Source: Theodoxus fluviatilis
Taxonomy: Eukaryota; Mollusca; Gastropoda; Cycloneritida; Neritidae
NCBI GenBank assembly: GCA_034096865.1
Contig: JAWQFJ010006099.1
Coordinates: 20,001 to 47,738 of the forward strand
DNA length: 27,738 bases
Direction of reading: 5' to 3'
Part shown: piece by piece, positions 1 to 26,553 of the stretch
How positions within the stretch are numbered: position 1 is the stretch's first letter
Layout of the letters: every line of letters begins with the position of its first letter
Position numbers and translations under genes: made by a program
The notes under the pieces: model-generated
The model's input: only the letters and a program-made list of their open reading frames with translations
Told to the model about the DNA's origin: nothing
The model's database searches: none

Positions 1-19
1 TCAAAGCTGTGCAGTTCTC

Positions 20-345
20 AGAGTTGCATCCTTGAGCAAGATGCTTTACTAGCATTGCTTCTGCCCACCCAGGAGTAAATCTGGGTACCTGAGAGGGCAA
101 TGTTGGCAAACTGTAGTGCGATTAACTTTTGTAAGTAGCCCTGAGCCAGCATCGGGTTGGACTCCTCCCCAGGGAGTGGAGTTGGTGCTGGTACCTGTCT
201 GTGCGTCTTATGTGTCTGTCACTGTTTGTTGTGAGGCACTAACAAAGGATTGATCAAGCTGCCTAGTGATCAGGGGGTAAAGTGTAAAGCGGTTTGAGAC
301 CCAGACATGGGTAATGACTGGCTGTATAAAACCAAACCTTTACGT
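20..345 (+). repeat. Dispersed repeat module A, copy 1
   Basis: This intronic stretch is similar to two other places in the window. The segment at 71-91 (aggagtaaatctgggtacct) matches 4861-4882 with few changes, and the segment around 160-181 (cccagggagtggag) matches about 10491-10509. All three copies are on the same strand. The 3' part (agtgtaaagcggtttgag) resembles the ends of L2/CR1-type elements and SINEs. I see no gene here. Confidence 0.6.
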
Positions 346-767
346 TTTTGCCTTTAGAAACAGACACGTGGACAGATGCAGACACAAACTGTGGGGAAAG
401 GGGAGGAAAGAGAGTAGATGGGAGGAAAAGACAGGGAAAGGAGAAAGGAAGAAGAGGAAAGGAAGGATGGATGCAGAAGAGAGAGAGGAAGACAGAAGAG
501 AGAATGAGTGATGCACTGGCAGACTGATTCAATTTGTCGTTCTTAAATTGATGTTACATGGGTTAGACTTCGGTCTGACATATTCATCCACAACACTAGT
601 CCCGTTCTTTAGGAAAATTCACCCCTTTGTGCCCAGGTATGTTGTTGTTGGTGCTTACCAACTCTCTGTCCCTGTTACAGTGTGAGCATGCTTTTGTATG
701 AGAGTTGTGTTCTCTAGTGTTGACATGCAGATTGATTATGAACAGCAACTTGTAGTCATTCAACTGG
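346..767. other. Intron sequence with a purine-rich stretch
   Basis: Positions 392-510 are almost entirely A and G (gga/aag-rich). The rest is ordinary intron sequence. I find no exon, RNA gene or recognisable element. Short open frames in the purine-rich part are low-complexity. Confidence 0.5.
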
Positions 768-979
768 TTCATTCATTCATCCACTCATTCTTTCATCCAC
801 TCATTCATTCATTCATTCTTTTATTCATTCGTTCATTCATTCATTCATGCATTCATTCATTCATTCATTCATTCATTCATTCATTCATTCATTCATTGTT
901 CCTTTCATTCATTCATTTATTTGTTCATTCATTTGTTCGTTCATTCGTTCGTTCGTTCATTCATTCCTTCATTCATTCA
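768..979. repeat. (TTCA)n tetranucleotide microsatellite
   Basis: Imperfect ttca/attc repeats, with cgtt and ccat variants, run for about 210 bp and end just before the polypyrimidine tract of the exon at 992. Open frames reading SFIHSFIH here are products of the repeat. Confidence 0.95.
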
Positions 980-991
980 AATCTTTCACAG

Positions 992-16357
<15,366 letters not shown>

Positions 16358-16458
16358 TCTCACCTGCACGGAAACAAGTGCCTTGCTAACACTGGGAGAA
16401 TTCAGCAAGCTTCCTCTCCTGGGATTCATGGCATGGCTGTACAATTCTGTCAGTGGAT

Positions 16459-17001
16459 CTGAGCAAAGACACTATCTAACGGGACCGCCAGCTTCTGCAG
16501 TTTTGACTCGATTTGTCATTTGGCCTCTTGTGACGTTTTGATGTTCGTGGAAACATCACTTCCTGCAGAATGAAAGCTACAGTGGACTAGTAATTAGTGT
16601 TTTCACATAGTAGTGTCTTTCATGTGTGTCTGCATTTAATTAATTCGAAGATGGAAAGAAGGTAGTGTATTGCTTTTGTAATCAAAGACACTTTGAGAGT
16701 AATGAAGCAAATTCATAGTTGATCAATTTGTTTACATTTGCCAGACCAGTGCGGGAATGTGCGCGTGATTTTTCAGTATTGCCGTTAGTTTTATTGCAAA
16801 AGTTCAGGTGCTGTACTTGTCATAAAGAAGTATTCTTCAGACTGACAGTTTAATAGTATAAGTTAGTGAGCTTTTATTGGAGAGCTAACAGCGCAGCTAT
16901 TGTAAAATAGTGGCTCACCTGAAGTGATGTTCCCGTGAATCACTACCTCTCGCACAATTCGGCAAAGGTGGCGGTCCTGTTAGATAGTGTCTTTGGTCTG
17001 A
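16459..17001. mobile_element. MITE candidate with TIRs and 8-bp direct flanks
   Basis: The left end reads ctgagcaaagacactatcta, then acgggaccgcca. The reverse complement of the right end reads tcagaccaaagacactatct, then aacaggaccgcca. A second inner match (ggaaacatcacttcctg against gggaacatcacttcagg) lies at about 16552 and 16932. cagtggat flanks both ends (16451-16458, 17002-17009). No ORF is present. An 8-bp target duplication fits hAT-like non-autonomous elements. It begins about 100 bp after the stop codon. Confidence 0.75.
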
Positions 17002-17009
17002 CAGTGGAT

Positions 17010-17402
17010 ATGGGAGATGAGCACACAGGGCCCTTGTTTTGCTCATTGCTAGGATTATGAGCTCTCGTCCAATCTTTTCACCCTGTGTCTACCCAACCAA
17101 ATATTGAACAGGGGATACTTTGACACCCACGTACTGTCCAACCCCCAGTCTTGTTTTACAATCATTGAAGAGTGAACTTGTTGAGAGAAGGATTCAAAGA
17201 GGTGTCATGGGATAGCTTTTGCTGCTGTGTAGCAAATGAATTAGATGGAGAAAGTACATCCTGATTTTTGTTTTTATTTTGATATTATTAAGCGGCAAGT
17301 TGTTATGATGATAAAATTTTTCATCTTTGTTGTAGTGACCTAAACCAAGTGTAGCAGCTGTGTCTCATCATCCTGTTTGTAGCAACATGGTCCTTATTTT
17401 AT
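17010..17402. other. Unrecognised sequence in the presumed 3' UTR
   Basis: I see no repeat border, ORF or RNA gene here. Confidence 0.4.
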
Positions 17403-17531
17403 CATCATCTCTTCTCCCTCCTCATCCTCCTCATCTTCTTCATTATCTCAAAACAATCTTCACCGTCATCATCATTATCACCATCATCACCACCCTCATC
17501 ACCATTATCATCATCATCACCACCGTTGTCG

Positions 17532-17574
<43 letters not shown>

Positions 17575-17672
17575 TATCATCATCATCATCAGATACAATC
17601 ATCACACATCACCATGATCACCATCTACATGAAATTTGTCATGGCTATCATCATCATCAGTGTCATGTTGAG
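17403..17672. repeat. (ATC)n trinucleotide-rich array
   Basis: catcat and tcatca runs are mixed with cacc and ttatc. The poly-Asp frame on the minus strand is a product of the repeat. Confidence 0.93.
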
Positions 17673-17974
17673 GATGTGTACATAACTTGTACATAATTAA
17701 TGTCTCATTGTCACTATCAGGGTGCCCTCAAAGGAGATAAGATCTGAATTTTAAATGTGACCTTTTTATTTTCAAATATGTCTTGATGATGGATGAGAGT
17801 TTAAGAATAATAATTCCATGCACATTTTTATATCATTGAATATTTTCACATCTGAATTGTGTTGAATGAGAGTTTGAGAATAATGATTCCATACGAAAGT
17901 ATCTCTGTGTACTTTCAAATCTGACTTGATTAATGAAAGTTTCAAAATGATCATTCCACATAGAAAATATGTCT
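17673..17974. repeat. AT-rich degenerate internal repeats
   Basis: A motif (cttgat-atg-atgagagttt-a-gaataat-attccat) recurs about three times (near 17781, 17862 and 17927) with a spacing of roughly 65-80 bp, mixed with ttttcaaat. These are weak tandem copies. Confidence 0.45.
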
Positions 17975-18757
17975 TCCCAAAGTTTGCCAGTTAACTTACT
18001 ACGAGTTAAGGAAAATTAGCACTATTCGTCACTATCTTTCACAACAGGCCACTCAAACCCTTGTCACTTCCCTTGTTCTGTCCCGTCTTGATTATAAAAA
18101 TTCTCTTCTTGCTGGCATTCCTGACACTCTGCTAAACAAACTGCAAAAAGTCCAAAACACTGCTGTTAGATTAGTTTTTAGATGTCCCAAGAGAACTCCC
18201 ACATCCAAACTCCTTCGTGCACTGCATTGGCTCCCCGTTGCTCAGAGGATAGAGTATAAGCTAGCCACTATGTGTTTCAACTTCTTCAATCAAACTGCAC
18301 CACACGCACAAAGAAATTCTCACTGTCTACACCCCCGCTAGAAATAACCGTTCAGCTGCAGACACCAAAACGTTAAATGTCCCCCGTCGCAAAAGAAAAC
18401 CCAAGGACAGCGAGCTTTTTCTTACATCGGCCCTGTAACGTGGAATAGCCTACCTTTCCCTGTCCATCACTCTGATTCCATGTCCCAGTTCAAAACCTCC
18501 CTTAAGACACACCTGTTCCGGTCAGTCTTTTCTGACGAGCAGTGAGGTGCTTCACAAGGCGCCTCTCTTATGTTTCGTGTTTTGTTTATTGCCTGCTATG
18601 TTAATTAATTGTATTGTATTTAACTCTTCTTTTATTTCAACTGTACAGTGTGCGAGTGTTGGAATGCTTTGTATGAGTGTGGACTTTTCATTGTAAACGC
18701 CATGAGCTTGCCTATTAGGGAAGGTATGTGCGTATAAGTAATCTGTATTATTATTAT
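17975..18757 (+). mobile_element. L2/CR1-like LINE, 5'-truncated 3' end
   Basis: The plus strand reads YYELRKISTIRHYLSQQ, LVTSLVLSRLDYKNSLLAGI, LLNKLQKVQNTAVRLVFRCP, LLRALHWLPVAQRIEYKLA and, after frameshifts, AFSYIGPVTWNSLPFPV and SQFKTSLKTHLFRSVFSDEQ with a stop at 18545. These are the C-terminal motifs of an L2/CR1-type reverse-transcriptase ORF. The 3' tail (gtaaacgccatgagc...) ends in tattattattatta, the short tandem terminus of that clade. There is no ATG or 5' part, as in most dead copies. Confidence 0.9.
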
Positions 18758-18904
18758 TAGTGCATCATGCCATGAATAGTAAGCAATATGAGCACATGGA
18801 AATGGGACAGGCTGAAAACGGAACAGACATGCATGGTTTAGTGGATAGATGTAATACATTACTTCTGAGACTTACTGTCTGTTCAGAATTGATGGCATTG
18901 GATT

Positions 18905-18995
18905 GATTAAGTTTTATCGCCTCTCAGCCTTATTGAACTATGTAAGGCCTTCCACCACAAAAATCACTAGAGCTTGTTAGGACAAGAACAGGTCT
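18905..18995 (+). repeat. Dispersed repeat module C, copy 2
   Basis: ttttatcgcctctcagcct, then tatgtaaggcctt and aaaaatcactagagctt-gt, matches 6679-6770. Confidence 0.6.
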
Positions 18996-19326
18996 AGTCT
19001 TAATTTAATTTCCCTTTTTTTCTTCTTCTTATGAGAATCTTCAGATGATGATGTGATCATCATTTGTACCATAACTTTTTTCATGGAAGCAGCATACTTG
19101 AAAATAAGACAGTAATGGGGAGGACATCTTTTCAGGTATGTAATTCCTGCTAGATGTTTTGTTAACTTTATAATGCCATGATGATTTTAAATTTCTAAGC
19201 TGCTAAGTGACCTTTGAAGCAAGCCTTTATCGCTATCTTGCCGTTTGCAGCAGTACACCGGAACAATTCCTCTCAAAATGCAATGCTTTTGGCTGAACTT
19301 TTTCATTTTGTAAAGTGTGCAATTAT
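18996..19326. other. Unrecognised AT-rich sequence
   Basis: Nothing beyond short t runs is seen. Confidence 0.4.
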
Positions 19327-19535
19327 CCCACTCCCACCCCTACCCCCCACCCCTGTCCCCCACCCCTATCCCCCACCCGTACCCCCCACCCCTACCCCCC
19401 ACCCGTACCCCCCACTCCTACCCCCCACCCCTACCCCCCACCCCTGTCCCCCACCCCTGTTACCCACCCCTACCCCCCACCCCTACCCCCCACCCCTACC
19501 CCACCCCCACCCCCAGCCCCACCCCCACCCTAGCC
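19327..19535. repeat. C-rich tandem array, about 12-13-bp unit
   Basis: ccccacccctac-like units (cccacccctgtc, cccacccgtacc) repeat about sixteen times. The minus strand is a series of gggg/ggggtggg runs able to form G-quadruplexes. Pro-rich open frames here are products of the repeat. Confidence 0.95.
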
Positions 19536-20637
19536 GCAATTTTTTCTGTATGAAGTAACTGTTTGACATACTCCTTTCACAGATCTCAGCTCCTTTGTGT
19601 TTGAATTATGATGTATTTATGAAATTGTACAGATTGATCTAAGTGAAAGATTTATGACATGCCTCATTGAGAGTGTTGGAGCATCTGTTGAAGTACACTC
19701 ATGATCACAGTGGATTTACCATAATGCTTTCTCAGCAATGCCACTAGAATCTTGTTGATTTGGCCTTTGAATCTGTCCCTCTTGGTGATTCTGGCTTTTG
19801 ATTTTGTCCGTCTTGTTGATACTGGTCTTTGAATTTGTGTCTTGTTGATCCTGACTTTTGATTTTGTCTTGTCTAGTTCATATTGGCTTTCAAATTCATC
19901 ATTTTTGTTGATCCTTTAAAAAAATATTCATTCATCTTGTTGATTCTGGTTTTCAAATTGTTCCAGTTGTGTTTGAACTGCCGTGTCTCCGTCATCTTTG
20001 CAGACTTTGATAAGTCTAACTTGTCTTTTCTCCCACATTGGGCTCATCCCATAATCTGAATGGACAATCATCAGTGCTTCAACCTTTGGTGCGAATATGT
20101 GCTCATGTCCCCATTGTACCAGCTGCATAGACAGGAGATTGGCACCATCCAGTCAACATACAATGCCCCATAATGCAACACTCCACCCTCCTCACCATCC
20201 CCATGAAGCCCCAGGCATCCCAGCAAATGGGTGGGTTTGCTGTCCAGTTTTACTTATCAAACCTGCATGACTTTGTGACTTTATTAATGTCGGTTCAACG
20301 TCTGCGACGTGCCAAAGCAAAACCAAAATTAATAGTATTTACAGTATCTTCCCATTTCTTTCATCTTGTCTTAAACCTAAAGATCACCAGTTCTTGGCGG
20401 GCCCACCCCCCCCCACCCCCTTCCCCAGTGCTCTCCCCTTGTATTCCCCAGTGCTCCCCCCTTGTATCTTGCAGGAGTGCATGATCAGCCCCTCAGACTA
20501 TACTCACTTGTTGAAACTGTCTTGACAGAGATAGGGGATCATGCTTTGGGGTCTGAAGACATGCGAGGTGCAGTGCTGTGGTTATATCCCTGGGACGAGA
20601 GAAATGTGGATTAATTTAGATATTTTTCTAAATTTAA
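19536..20637. other. Unrecognised sequence with weak TTGTTGAT-type repeats
   Basis: Between 19750 and 19950 a motif of the form cttgttgat-ctgg/ctgacttttgaatttgtc recurs about six times with 35-45 bp spacing, a degenerate tandem array. The remainder up to the poly-G run is featureless to me. Confidence 0.45.
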
Positions 20638-20657
20638 GGGGGGGGGGGGGGGGGGGG
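20638..20657. repeat. Poly-G run of about 20
   Basis: An uninterrupted g homopolymer. A similar g-rich patch with single t breaks occurs at about 21318-21343. Both are prone to sequencing error. Confidence 0.9.
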
Positions 20658-20984
20658 ATCAGCAGGTGATTCCTGACCCAAGGTCGTCACTTGACCGCTA
20701 AATTTAGAACAATGAGTCAGAGGAAGGAAACATGAGAGGAAGTAGCTGGTGGTTACCCAACACCTGGGTTGTTGTGGGAAAGATAACAAGGGCTGGAGAA
20801 AGGTGGTATGGGACCCTACACGTTAATAAGGGCGAAAGAAAAGAAGAGTTGTGGCTACAGTAACTTGGCCGCTCACAAAAATAGAGTGTCAGGTCGGCCT
20901 GAACTTAATTTTTAGAATTTTAATGGAAGAGGTCAGATGTAACATAAATCACAATTTCTCTTTCGCTTACAAATCTTTTTTAAA

Positions 20985-21180
20985 AACTTAAATAGTGGCT
21001 TTCCCAAATGCTCATAGGATAGGAAATATTGGACAGCACACATTTAGTTAATTCTTCCCTTTTTTCTCTCTTTTTCCCCTTATTTTTTGCACAATCGAAA
21101 AGAAGATTAGGGTTGGCAGGAAAAAAAGGGTTGCTCGGGTTACCATAACTATAACTATATTTGGGGGTTAGCCTAAGTTC
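20985..21180 (-). repeat. Dispersed repeat module D, copy 2 (inverted)
   Basis: The reverse complement matches 12895-13100, including ttatggtaacccgagcaacc, the t-run and cctatgagca...ccactatt. If both lie in one transcript they could pair. Confidence 0.65.
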
Positions 21181-21343
21181 ACTCCCCTTCCTTGCATCCA
21201 AATCTTGAACCGGATGCTTCAACCAGACTTTCCAGATCCTTGGAGAAGTCGGAGGTGTTGGTACAATAATTGATAGAGCAGGACACACAGAACAAGTCGT
21301 GGACTTCAGGGAAAGGGGGGGGGGGTGGGGGGGTGGGGGGGAG

Positions 21344-22390
21344 GTGGTACGCAGTGTTGGTAGAGTGGTTGGGTAGAGCCATGATTATGATGTGCCATAG
21401 TTTTGTACTACAAGTAGAACTGATCCTATAAGATTCAACGTGTTTTTTCCCTTTGATACTCGGGGAAAGGTTTTTCATGTTAAAAAAAGTTTTAAGAGAT
21501 GTTTTAAGTCTTGGTTGTCAAGTGTGGTTGAATTTTTATTCATTAAAATTTTTAATTTGGAGGCAGGGATTTTTTTTTCTTGACCCAGATTTCTGCTCTG
21601 TGTCCATTGTTTCTGCTCAAGTAATTCCTTCTCAGAATGTACGGAATTATTTTAGCATTCTTTTAATTTTATCATTATTACAATGTTTTGATACCCTCAA
21701 ACCAACCAACCAACCTCATGATACCCCTTCCATTCCTTGGGCCGTTTCTAGAGTATCTGGAGTGTTGTGAATATTTTGTCCATTTTTGGCACAGTTGGAC
21801 ATTTGTTCATGTCTGTGTTTTCTATGTGTAGGTACAATATAATGTCTTTTGTGCATGTACATGAGTTTTTTGTATACAGTATGTACATATATGACTCTTC
21901 TGTGTATATTGTATTTATTATGATGTCTGTGGAGACTTTGATACGAGTTACAACATATAACAACGTAGACTGGCCAACAAATTTAGGAAATGATACATGC
22001 AAGAACTTGTTTACATGAATATTCAGCTGGAGAAGAGCTGAAAGGAAAACAATATTGTGCAATATTACGTAACTGTGCTCATACGTTCTGCATTCCAATA
22101 CATGGCGTTGACTGCATAGTATATATTTACGCGTAAGGTATCAAGAAAATATTTTTTGAGAGTTTATGCAGTGCACACAATGTAAAAATTAATCACATGA
22201 AAGCAGGTCATTCTTTGCTGTGAAGTGTCTCATTAGTTTTTGTCGCAAACGTTTAGAAATTTGATTAAGATATTATTTCCAGAAGTCACATTTTCTGTAT
22301 GTGAACCTTGCACATAAATAAGGCCCCTGACTTTTGTTGTCATCGTTGTTGTTAGACGAGTTTACTGTATACTTTTGTAAAATTTTTGCA
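21344..22390. other. AT-rich sequence, nothing recognised
   Basis: No coding exon or element border is seen. A variant poly(A) hexamer attaaa lies at about 21543. The base composition and lack of repeats fit UTR sequence, but that is not decisive. Confidence 0.4.
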
Positions 22391-22396
22391 TTACGA

Positions 22397-22402
22397 AATA
22401 AA
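22397..22402 (+). promoter_or_regulatory. Candidate polyadenylation signal AATAAA
   Basis: This is the first canonical hexamer I found on the plus strand after the fasciclin stop codon. A TG-rich tract from 22475 could act as the GU-rich downstream element, although it is somewhat far away. Confidence 0.45.
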
Positions 22403-22472
22403 CATTGGAAGAAGAAATTATTTCTTTGACTTGACAATGGAGCCTGAATATGTCAAGTGTAAGATCTCGAGA

Positions 22473-22474
<2 letters not shown>

Positions 22475-22519
<45 letters not shown>

Positions 22520-22710
22520 TGTGCATGTGTGTGTGCATGTGTGTATGTACATGAGTGCTTGCATGCATGTTTGTGTATGTGTGTGCATGCATGTGTGTGT
22601 GTGTGCATATGTGTAAGTGCTTTCATGCCTGTTTGTGTGTGTGTGTGTGTGCATGTATGTGTGTGTGCATGAGTACATGTGCATGCATGTGTGTGCATGC
22701 ATGCATGCAC
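22475..22710. repeat. (TG)n microsatellite with GCATG interruptions
   Basis: A pure tg run is followed by tgtgcatg and gcatgcatg steps. Its right part belongs to the direct duplication with 25531-25833. Confidence 0.96.
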
Positions 22711-22802
22711 ATTAAATGGTACTCTGTCAAAGTGTATTGCACATAATTATGTTGCAACACACAAACATTATACATTAACTCCAAATTCTTCAGCCAATTA
22801 AT
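22550..22802 (+). repeat. Direct duplication, left copy
   Basis: catatgtgtaagtgctt, gcatgcatgcatgcacatta, aatggtactctgtcaaagtg, cacaaacattatacattaac and ttcttcagccaattaat are repeated in the same order at 25531-25833. Similarity stops at aattaat. Confidence 0.9.
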
Positions 22803-25530
22803 TACGACATGGATTGAGAATTGATGAGGTGAGGGTTGGTGGAAAAGTTGAGTTGCATCGCCCCAGTTCGAAATCTGCAGAGTCAGCGCTCGGCGCTGAT
22901 ATATTTAGTAACAAGGGTCAAGAGGTGAGGCCGTTGCCACCCGCCGTCAGTTGGGGGGTGGAGGTTCTTTCGAATTATTGGGGGGTGGGCGAAACCTTAT
23001 GAAAGCTCACGTGGCGGCCGCATGCGCTTAGCGTCCCCACGTGACACCAGCTATAGTCCTTGATTGGACAATTACCCGCAGGGCAGATGGCCGTTGCGTT
23101 TTTGGCGCCTTGAGCGTCAGTCCATGCTCGCTGCTCGAGTGAGCAGGGTGGGTTGTGGTGCCTGTGGCGCCATGGGCCCCAGGAGGCATGGCGCCTCGCT
23201 GGGGGAGCCCATACCGTTTGAGGGAGAGTGCTTGCTCCCGAGGGTACAACCGCCTGACGTTCACAGCCCGGTGTTGGGGTAAGCTCGTAGTAATTAAGCT
23301 TGTTGTAATTAAGTTCGTTGTAACTTGAGCTAAACGCATATTGTAATTGACAGAGGGAGAATGCCATTTTGATTAACTGTTCTGCAGAAACAGAGAGTGT
23401 AACAGACTAAGTAATCTCCGCTCTTATCCTGGGAAGGGAAACACAGAGGGAGAGGTAATTATTCTTATCTGTGAGTCGCTCGTTGGATTCTCGCGCTGAT
23501 AACGCCAGGGGGTGGGTATCAGTTTTCTCTGTAGTTGAAATACATGTAGGAGAAGTTGGCTTGAGTGAATGTGTGCGAGAGAAGCGTGAGTCTTGTCATG
23601 GTGGTGACAAGCGCCTTTGTCTCGTTTCAGGCTTTAACTTATTGTTGGTTTCTACTGCTAGGTTACTTACCTAGATTAGCTAACGCTCGTGGGACGTTAG
23701 GCTAATAACGTTATGAACTGTGAGGTTCATGCAGCGCTAGGCTGCTAAACTACTGTACGTAGTGGGTCAGTTAGGACCTTTTGTGTTTGGCTGTTTGTGT
23801 TGTGAGAAGCAACAGTACCTATATTACTCCTGTCTGATGGAGCAAGCGAGATAGCGTACTTAGCCATTCATGTATATGTCTTTGGCATATGGGGCGGGGG
23901 ACTTAAAGTATTATGGTGTCGTATAGGCAGGGGCAGAACTGCCATAGAACCATGATTTTGTAATGATGCTAAGCGCTAAGCAATCATTGTTCTTTCAACT
24001 GTGTGAATAGAACTTGTCCCTGTCCACACGTGTAGTTCTGACACGTAAACACGCTGGGCGTGTGTCTTGCAGTAAGCTTCGGGCTGTTGTCCTGCAAGTA
24101 GAGGGTAGAAGTAATGGGAGGGGTCTGATTAGACTAATAGACGCTCGGCCCAGGTACGTTCTCTCTCTTATCATGCATAGTTAGTGCATGATGTGACTGG
24201 GTCACACTGTAATTTGCCCGCAAGGCAGTTACGTGGTCTAGGGCGTAGTCTCGTAGCAGGGTGGGGGTAGGGAGAGCTGGCGCCATTCCAGTCTACTGCC
24301 GCCTGCCGCTGTACGCTGACGCTTCGACTGGGGAGATCTCTCGGGTCATTGGAGTGACCCGACCCACAGGACGTCGTCGCCGCACGGATGCCTGGTGGAC
24401 TGGGTGCCACGAGAGGGGGACGGGAGGACAGCTCTCGTCGAGATCTACCATCGAGCGCTTCTACGACCGGGGGAGGCGGAGGTCGAGACCTCGCGTACTT
24501 CCTGACTCTGAGGGTGCAGGAGTTGTCTATCCCGGATTATATGTGTGTTCTTTCCTGTGACAGGAAGAGACGACGTTGGTAAGATTGGCTTTTTATATTT
24601 AATCCTGATGGGAAATAGCTGGACTCATGAGACTGACCCTAGTGTCGAAGGCACCAGTAGAATAAGTGGAGATCAGAATCCCACAGCTGGTAGGTCAAGG
24701 TCGCTGCCGTTAAACCTATACAGAAGGGCGCGAGGCGCCACCCCATCTTCTGTAGTAGGGAAAGACTGTGTGGACTTATTTCTGAATGGTTAAACTAATT
24801 CTCTTGAGAAAGAATTGAGTTTTATCTACTTGGTGGTTATGTGTATCTCCCTGCTACTGCCGTGACAGCAGAGGGAGCATTCTTTCAGCTGCTGCTAGAG
24901 CTAGCTTCGTAAGAACGCCAGAGCGCGTGTTATGGTATGTAAATGCCCTGCCCAGTTCCTGTCCCGTCCAGCGGCTGCTGTGATTGGCCAGGCCTGGGTC
25001 GGTCTTTCTCAATGGTTTGAGGCCACACCCCCAGGTGGGTGTGTCGCCTCGGGTGAACCACGTTATTATCATTTGGCTACGGTCAAGTCTAGTGCTGCTT
25101 GAGGCTGACCTCTGACCCTATGAGCTTGTGCGTAGGAATTCTTATCATTGGCTATGGTCATGTCAACCTGCTGAGGCTGACCCCTGACCTTTATGCGCCT
25201 GTGTGATGGATGGCTCTGTGAAGCCATGGGGGTGTGTCATTGTTATTGTTATTGTACTGTTTGGGGACTTGGCCAAGTCAGGGTTTGGGATTTATTTTGA
25301 TGTTTATTCTTTGATTAAAATATTGTTTTGAAATTTACCTCCTTCCCTCAGTGTCTTATTTAATTTGTTGTTTTTCCATGTTTATTCACTTTACAGTTGC
25401 AAGGAAAGTGGCAGTTTGGATTTTGTTGAAAATCCCGGGGTGTGGTGTTTACATCATCAGGGTCCAGTCTTTGTTTATTTAATTTATTTTATCTTAATAA
25501 CCCCTCATCACACCTCATCCTGCGACAGTG
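22803..25530. other. CpG-rich 2.7-kb block of unknown nature
   Basis: The sequence is richer in G+C and CpG than its AT-rich surroundings and almost free of simple repeats. It holds an inverted pair ggcgccatg...catggcgcc (about 23165-23195), a CCAAT-type gattggcc at about 24982, and two direct copies of about 60-70 bp (ttatcatttggctacggtca against ttatcattggctatggtca, then gaggctgac) at 25064 and 25141. Open frames up to 130 codons exist on both strands, but none is recognisable. It could be an inserted element, the 5' region of a neighbouring transcript or an allelic insertion. Confidence 0.5.
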
Positions 25531-25596
25531 TATGCATGCATATGTGTAAGTGCTTGCATGGATGTTTGTGTATGTGTGTGCATGCCTGTTCGTGTA

Positions 25597-25629
<33 letters not shown>

Positions 25630-25833
25630 CTGTATGTGTGTGCGCATGAGTACACGTGTGTGTGCATGAGTACGTGTGTGTGTGTGTGTGCATGCATATG
25701 CATGTGCATGCTTGTGTGTGCATGCATGCATGCACATTAAATGGTACTCTGTCAAAGTGTATTCATATTGCACATAATTATGTTGCATCACACAAACATT
25801 ATACATTAACTCCAAATTCTTCAGCCAATTAAT
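25531..25833 (+). repeat. Direct duplication, right copy
   Basis: Near-identical to 22550-22802 outside the variable tg run. It has a six-base insertion (catatt) after agtgtatt. Confidence 0.9.
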
Positions 25834-26009
25834 GCCATTTTAGCAGTTGCTGAAAGTACATGCAACAATAACAATAATAATAAATCACCACCTCACCATA
25901 CTGCTTAGTGATTCCGTCAAAGTTTATCATGTTAGGACTTCTAAGTTGTCAAAAGTAAGAAAAGAAGTACATGAATCAGTCAAAACGAAAAAGAGAAAAT
26001 GATAAACGG

Positions 26010-26012
<3 letters not shown>

Positions 26013-26105
<93 letters not shown>

Positions 26106-26129
26106 ACACACACACACGCACACACACAC

Positions 26130-26184
<55 letters not shown>
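26013..26184. repeat. (CA)n microsatellite
   Basis: About 170 bp of nearly pure ca with a few g substitutions. Confidence 0.98.
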
Positions 26185-26187
<3 letters not shown>

Positions 26188-26550
26188 CCAAGCATCTCCA
26201 TTGGACTTGCTGGCAGAACTTGCATCTTTGACACCAAGCACCACCAACATTACAAGGGCACATATTTGGATTTAAACATATCTCTCTGTTCCTCACAGAC
26301 AAGGATTCCATAATGCCGAGAGACGGAACATTGGTTCTGTGACACAGACACCAACCATCCATCTCACACAGGCCAACATTTCTCCTTCTCTAGTTGGAAT
26401 GCTTTGACGGGTGTGTTCAACACCATCCTAAGTGACCCTCCAGCACAAAATAACTATTGTATGACACTTGTTGACGTTGATACAGCACAAACATGGAAAA
26501 AGGGTTAAAATTTAGCCATTTGGAGACTATGGCTGTTTTGAAGGGTTTGA
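26185..26550. other. Unrecognised sequence
   Basis: No gene or repeat can be supported here. Confidence 0.4.
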
Positions 26551-26553
26551 TCA

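Larger units (their letters stand above)
16358..22420 (+). other. Probable long 3' untranslated region of the fasciclin gene
   Basis: After the TAA I find no canonical AATAAA until 22397, about 6 kb away, and no splice acceptor leading to a recognisable exon. The stretch includes a MITE candidate, a LINE 3' end and simple repeats. A shorter transcript using a variant signal (for example attaaa at about 21543) is equally possible, so the extent is an inference. Confidence 0.4.

Noticed and set aside
24550..24590. A 15-nt microexon between tgtgacag and gtaaga in the CpG-rich block
   Set aside because: Acceptor- and donor-like strings alone are common, and there is no coding frame or neighbour exon to support it.
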